Shown here piece by piece: positions 61,260 to 64,000 of a stretch of DNA of 64,000 nt. A program made the position numbers and the translations under genes. Under the pieces are notes generated by a model. The model saw only the letters and a list, made by a program, of their open reading frames with translations. It made no database searches and was not told the origin of the DNA. This stretch comes from Bacteroidota bacterium (GTDB lineage: Bacteria; Bacteroidota; Bacteroidia; B-17B0; Aurantibacillaceae). The stretch's first letter is position 1. Every line of letters begins with the position of its first letter. The DNA lies in assembly GCA_019638705.1 (NCBI GenBank), contig JAHBTI010000011.1, positions 39,686-103,685 of the forward strand, given 5' to 3'.

Positions 61260-63053
61260 TTATTTTTTACCGTCCATTTTGCTTTTCAAGTCAGATAACG
61301 CTGAGATGTCGCCCAATGTTGTTTTTTCCTGACTGTCTTTTACTTTTTTAACGGCTTTTTTGCTTTCTTCAAATTCAGCTTTTTTAGCGGCTTTGTCGGC
61401 ACGTTTTGCTTCCTCTTTCACTTCTTCGTGCAAGCGGGCGTGCGATACCACAATGCGTTTTAAATCTTTACTGAATTCAATGACTTTAAATTCTGCTGTT
61501 TCTTCGGCTTTAACTGCCCCACCCTCTGCTTTTACCAAATGGCGTGCCGGACAAAAACCTTCAACGCCGTAAGGCAAGCCAATGGTTGCGCCTTTATCGT
61601 TTACCGAAATTACAGTGCCTTTGTGAATCGAATCAACCGTGAAAATGGTTTCAAACACGTCCCAAGGATTTTCTTCCAATTGTTTGTGTCCTAAAGATAA
61701 ACGGCGGTTTTCTCCGTCAATTTCCAATACCACCACTTCCATTTTTTCGCCCACTTTGCAGAACTCGCTCGGATGCTTAATTTTTTTGCTCCAGCTTAAA
61801 TCCGAAATGTGAACCAAACCATCAACACCTTCTTCCAGTTCTACAAACACACCAAAGTTGGTAAAGTTGCGTACTGTGCCTGCGTGTTTAGAACCTTTAG
61901 AATATTTGTCCATAATCATATTCCAAGGGTCAGGTGTTAATTGTTTCATGCCGAGGCTCATTTTGCGTTCATCGCGGTCAAGGGTTAAAACAACGGTTTC
62001 TACCTCCTGCCCTGCTTTCACAAATTCCTGTGCGCTGCGCAAGTGCTGACTCCAGCTCATTTCACTCACATGAACCAAACCTTCTACGCCCGGAGCAATT
62101 TCAATAAACGCGCCGTAATCGTTAATTACCACTACTTTGCCTTTAACGTGGTCGCCAACTTTTAATTCGGCAGGCAATTGTTCCCAAGGGTGGGCAGAAA
62201 GTTGTTTCAAGCCCAAAGCAATGCGTTTTTTATCATCGTCAAATTCAAGAATTACCACCTGAATTTTTTCATCTAATTTCACAATTTCTTCAGGGTGCGT
62301 AATGCGACCCCACGATAAGTCTGTAATGTGAATTAATCCGTCAACACCACCCAAATCAACAAACACACCGTAAGAAGTAATGTTTTTCACCACGCCTTCC
62401 AACACTTGTCCTTTCTCCAGTTTAGAAATAATGTCGCGTTTTTGGCTTTCTAATTCAGCTTCAATCAATGCTTTGTGCGAAACCACCACGTTTTTAAATT
62501 CGTTGTTGATTTTCACCACTTTAAATTCCATTGTTTTACCAACGTACACATCGTAATCGCGAATTGGTTTCACGTCAATTTGTGAGCCGGGTAAAAATGC
62601 TTCTGTTCCAAACACATCAATAATTAAGCCGCCTTTGGTGCGCGATTTAACCAAGCCTGTAACAATTTCATCGCTGTTAAGGGCTTCATTAACCCTGTCC
62701 CAACTTTTGCCTGCGCGGGCTTTGCGGTGCGAAAGCACTAATTGTCCTTGCTCGTCTTCCGATTTTTCAACAAATACTTCAATTGTGTCGCCTACTTTCA
62801 AATCAGGATTGTAGCGAAACTCCGAAAGAGCCACCACACCGTCAGACTTGTAACCGATGTTTACAATTACCTCGCGGTTTGTTTTTGCAACCACAGTACC
62901 TTCAACGGTTTGAAGGTCGGCGATTGAATTTAACTTTTGTGAGTACAATTCGTCCAACTTCTCTTTTTCTTCGGTTGAATAATTGTCTTGTTTTTTTCCG
63001 ATGGAATTCCAGTCAAAATCCGGATTTCCTACTGTTTGGCTGTTATTTGCCAT
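61260..63053 (-). CDS. rpsA: 30S ribosomal protein S1
   Basis: 597 residues with six S1 RNA-binding domains (for example TVEGTVVAKTNREVIVNIGY, EGVVKNITSYGVFVDLGGVD, GKVVVINDYGAFIEIAPGVE, GTVRNFTNFGVFVELEEGVD). S1 binds mRNA and places it on the ribosome. The last 50 residues are Lys/Glu-rich. ATG 63053. Confidence 0.95.
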   Translation of the reverse strand: MANNSQTVGNPDFDWNSIGKKQDNYSTEEKEKLDELYSQKLNSIADLQTVEGTVVAKTNREVIVNIGYKSDGVVALSEFRYNPDLKVGDTIEVFVEKSEDEQGQLVLSHRKARAGKSWDRVNEALNSDEIVTGLVKSRTKGGLIIDVFGTEAFLPGSQIDVKPIRDYDVYVGKTMEFKVVKINNEFKNVVVSHKALIEAELESQKRDIISKLEKGQVLEGVVKNITSYGVFVDLGGVDGLIHITDLSWGRITHPEEIVKLDEKIQVVILEFDDDKKRIALGLKQLSAHPWEQLPAELKVGDHVKGKVVVINDYGAFIEIAPGVEGLVHVSEMSWSQHLRSAQEFVKAGQEVETVVLTLDRDERKMSLGMKQLTPDPWNMIMDKYSKGSKHAGTVRNFTNFGVFVELEEGVDGLVHISDLSWSKKIKHPSEFCKVGEKMEVVVLEIDGENRRLSLGHKQLEENPWDVFETIFTVDSIHKGTVISVNDKGATIGLPYGVEGFCPARHLVKAEGGAVKAEETAEFKVIEFSKDLKRIVVSHARLHEEVKEEAKRADKAAKKAEFEESKKAVKKVKDSQEKTTLGDISALSDLKSKMDGKK

Positions 63054-63080
63054 AATTTTGATTTTAAAATTGTATCAAAC

Positions 63081-63157
63081 TCCTAAGGCAAGTTTGAGAG
63101 ATTAAACCTTTGATTTTTTCGCCTTTAAGCCTTAGTTAAAAACGGGCTACAAATATA
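63081..63157 (-). promoter_or_regulatory. rpsA promoter and leader with a long-range stem
   Basis: TATATTTG (63150-63157) is the -7 box. In the leader CTAAGGC (63129-63135) can pair with GCCTTAG (63084-63090) across about 38 nt; the right arm is followed by GAG, giving TTAGGAG, an SD-like motif that would be masked. It is 28 nt upstream of the ATG. Confidence 0.5.
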
Positions 63158-63304
63158 GGCAGAATAAAGGGATTTTCGGCAGAATTAATGTAATTTAAAC
63201 ATTTGATTAACAATTAATTGATTTTTTGATGGTTTGGAAACATTTGGGATTTGAAAATTTTAAGATGAAGTTGATTTTAGAAAGTTATAAAGTTCTATGA
63301 ACTA

Positions 63305-64000
63305 CTATCTTTCAAGTGCTACCGTGCCATTCAGCACTTTTTCTTCCTTAGCACTTACAACGGTAATTTTCCAAACGTACACATCACTTTTACATTCTTC
63401 GCCTTTAAACGTGCCGTCCCAACCCTGATTAGTATCAGTTGTTTCAAATATTTTTTGTCCCCAACGGTTGAAAATTTGAAAACGGTATTCCTTTTGTCCC
63501 CTGACGATTGGTTTAAACGTTTCGTTGAGGTTATCGCCGTTTGGCGTAAAAATATTTGGGACAAAAATCGTAAAATCAGGAAGAACATAAATTGATTTTA
63601 TTGCTGTGTCCAAACATTGCTTTTCGTTTTGTGCGGTGAGTGCTACAACGTAAGTGCCTGTGTTTTCAAATAAAACACTTGTGTTTTTTTCTTGACTTGT
63701 TTGATTGATAATTGAAATATTCCATTCAAATTTTTCTGCGTTTTTACTTGTGTTGGTAAAAATCACTTCATCTAAACTTTCAATGGGTTGTGTCGGGGTG
63801 TAAGAAAAATCAGCAATTGGTTGAGGATAAACAAGAACTTGTGTTATAAAACTATTTGTACAAGAATTTTGGTCTTTAATGTTGGCTTGTATTGTGCGCG
63901 TACCTGCTTGATTGAAACAATAAGAAATATTATTGCCTGAAAATTTTTTGTTGTTTATGTTCCAACTTACATTCATTAATGTTGTGTTTTGCTTGCTTGA
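63305..64000 (-). CDS. Gliding-motility-type T9SS type B protein, 5' part outside the window
   Basis: The frame is open from the right edge: the visible part is about 231 residues. It has PKD-like segments (QPIADFSYTPTQPIESLDEV) and the type B T9SS domain (IFVPNIFTPNGDNLNETFKP, QIFNRWGQKIFETTDTNQGW). The Met at 63976 is internal, not the start, since coding continues through it. Confidence 0.9.
   Translation of the reverse strand, partial: SSKQNTTLMNVSWNINNKKFSGNNISYCFNQAGTRTIQANIKDQNSCTNSFITQVLVYPQPIADFSYTPTQPIESLDEVIFTNTSKNAEKFEWNISIINQTSQEKNTSVLFENTGTYVVALTAQNEKQCLDTAIKSIYVLPDFTIFVPNIFTPNGDNLNETFKPIVRGQKEYRFQIFNRWGQKIFETTDTNQGWDGTFKGEECKSDVYVWKITVVSAKEEKVLNGTVALER

Overview
The window comes from a member of the Bacteroidota of moderate to low GC. 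The lineage evidence in the sequence is: promoters with the Bacteroidota-type -7 box TAnnTTTG and little or no Shine-Dalgarno signal; several secreted proteins ending in type IX secretion (T9SS) type A or type B C-terminal signals; and lineage-typical families (BamD / RNA polymerase omega / CoaBC / DUF4835 operon, GWxTD lipoprotein, HU-CCDC81/SPOR protein, OxyR/KatG divergon, BtuG/BtuB pair behind a cobalamin riboswitch). Nothing here identifies the genus.

Layout. 1-8.6 kb: a cut-off restriction-nuclease-like gene, trxB, a MoxR ATPase pair, fumarylacetoacetase, a SPOR protein, a DUF1571 protein with an embedded LysM, and a RHH/PIN toxin-antitoxin pair. 8.6-12.6 kb: a lipoprotein, a T9SS subtilase, an MFS permease and a CoA-binding protein, tightly packed. 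12.6-18.2 kb: a defence island on the minus strand, in transcription order a type IIG restriction-modification enzyme, a coiled-coil TIR protein 2 nt behind it, and a DUF1016 (PDDEXK) nuclease, followed by a DUF1016 fragment and repeat-bearing non-coding DNA. 18.3-27.4 kb: lipoprotein-type KatG divergent from OxyR, HtrA, two PTPS/QueD paralogues with FolE, TolC and RNase HI. 27.4-29.3 kb: an AT-rich accessory cassette with an XRE repressor, a 20-bp perfect palindrome and small unknown genes. 29.4-35.6 kb: GWxTD lipoprotein, DUF2461, LytTR, a Fic protein beside the 3' stump of a cation/proton antiporter gene, Crp/Fnr and a thioredoxin-like protein. 35.7-43 kb: glycosyltransferase, BtuG/BtuB with riboswitch, ManC, and a T9SS beta-helix protein. 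43-53 kb: DEAD-box helicase, aminotransferase, rhomboid, heptose-7-phosphate kinase, PurC, GPx and CtpA. 53.6-64 kb: a large T9SS type B protein, the BamD-omega-CoaBC-DUF4835 operon, UspA, rpsP, rpsA and the 3' part of another T9SS type B protein.

Three themes recur. (1) Many genes have a TAnnTTTG box only 4-7 nt before the start codon, including starts at TTG and probably CTG, which suggests leaderless mRNAs. (2) Intergenic DNA is rich in dispersed palindromic repeats of several families, some MITE-like and mosaic, and a few have entered coding sequence or cover start codons. (3) The best candidate for a new system is the translationally coupled type IIG RM-TIR pair with its downstream DUF1016 nuclease. 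I saw no tRNA, rRNA, CRISPR array, transposase or prophage.
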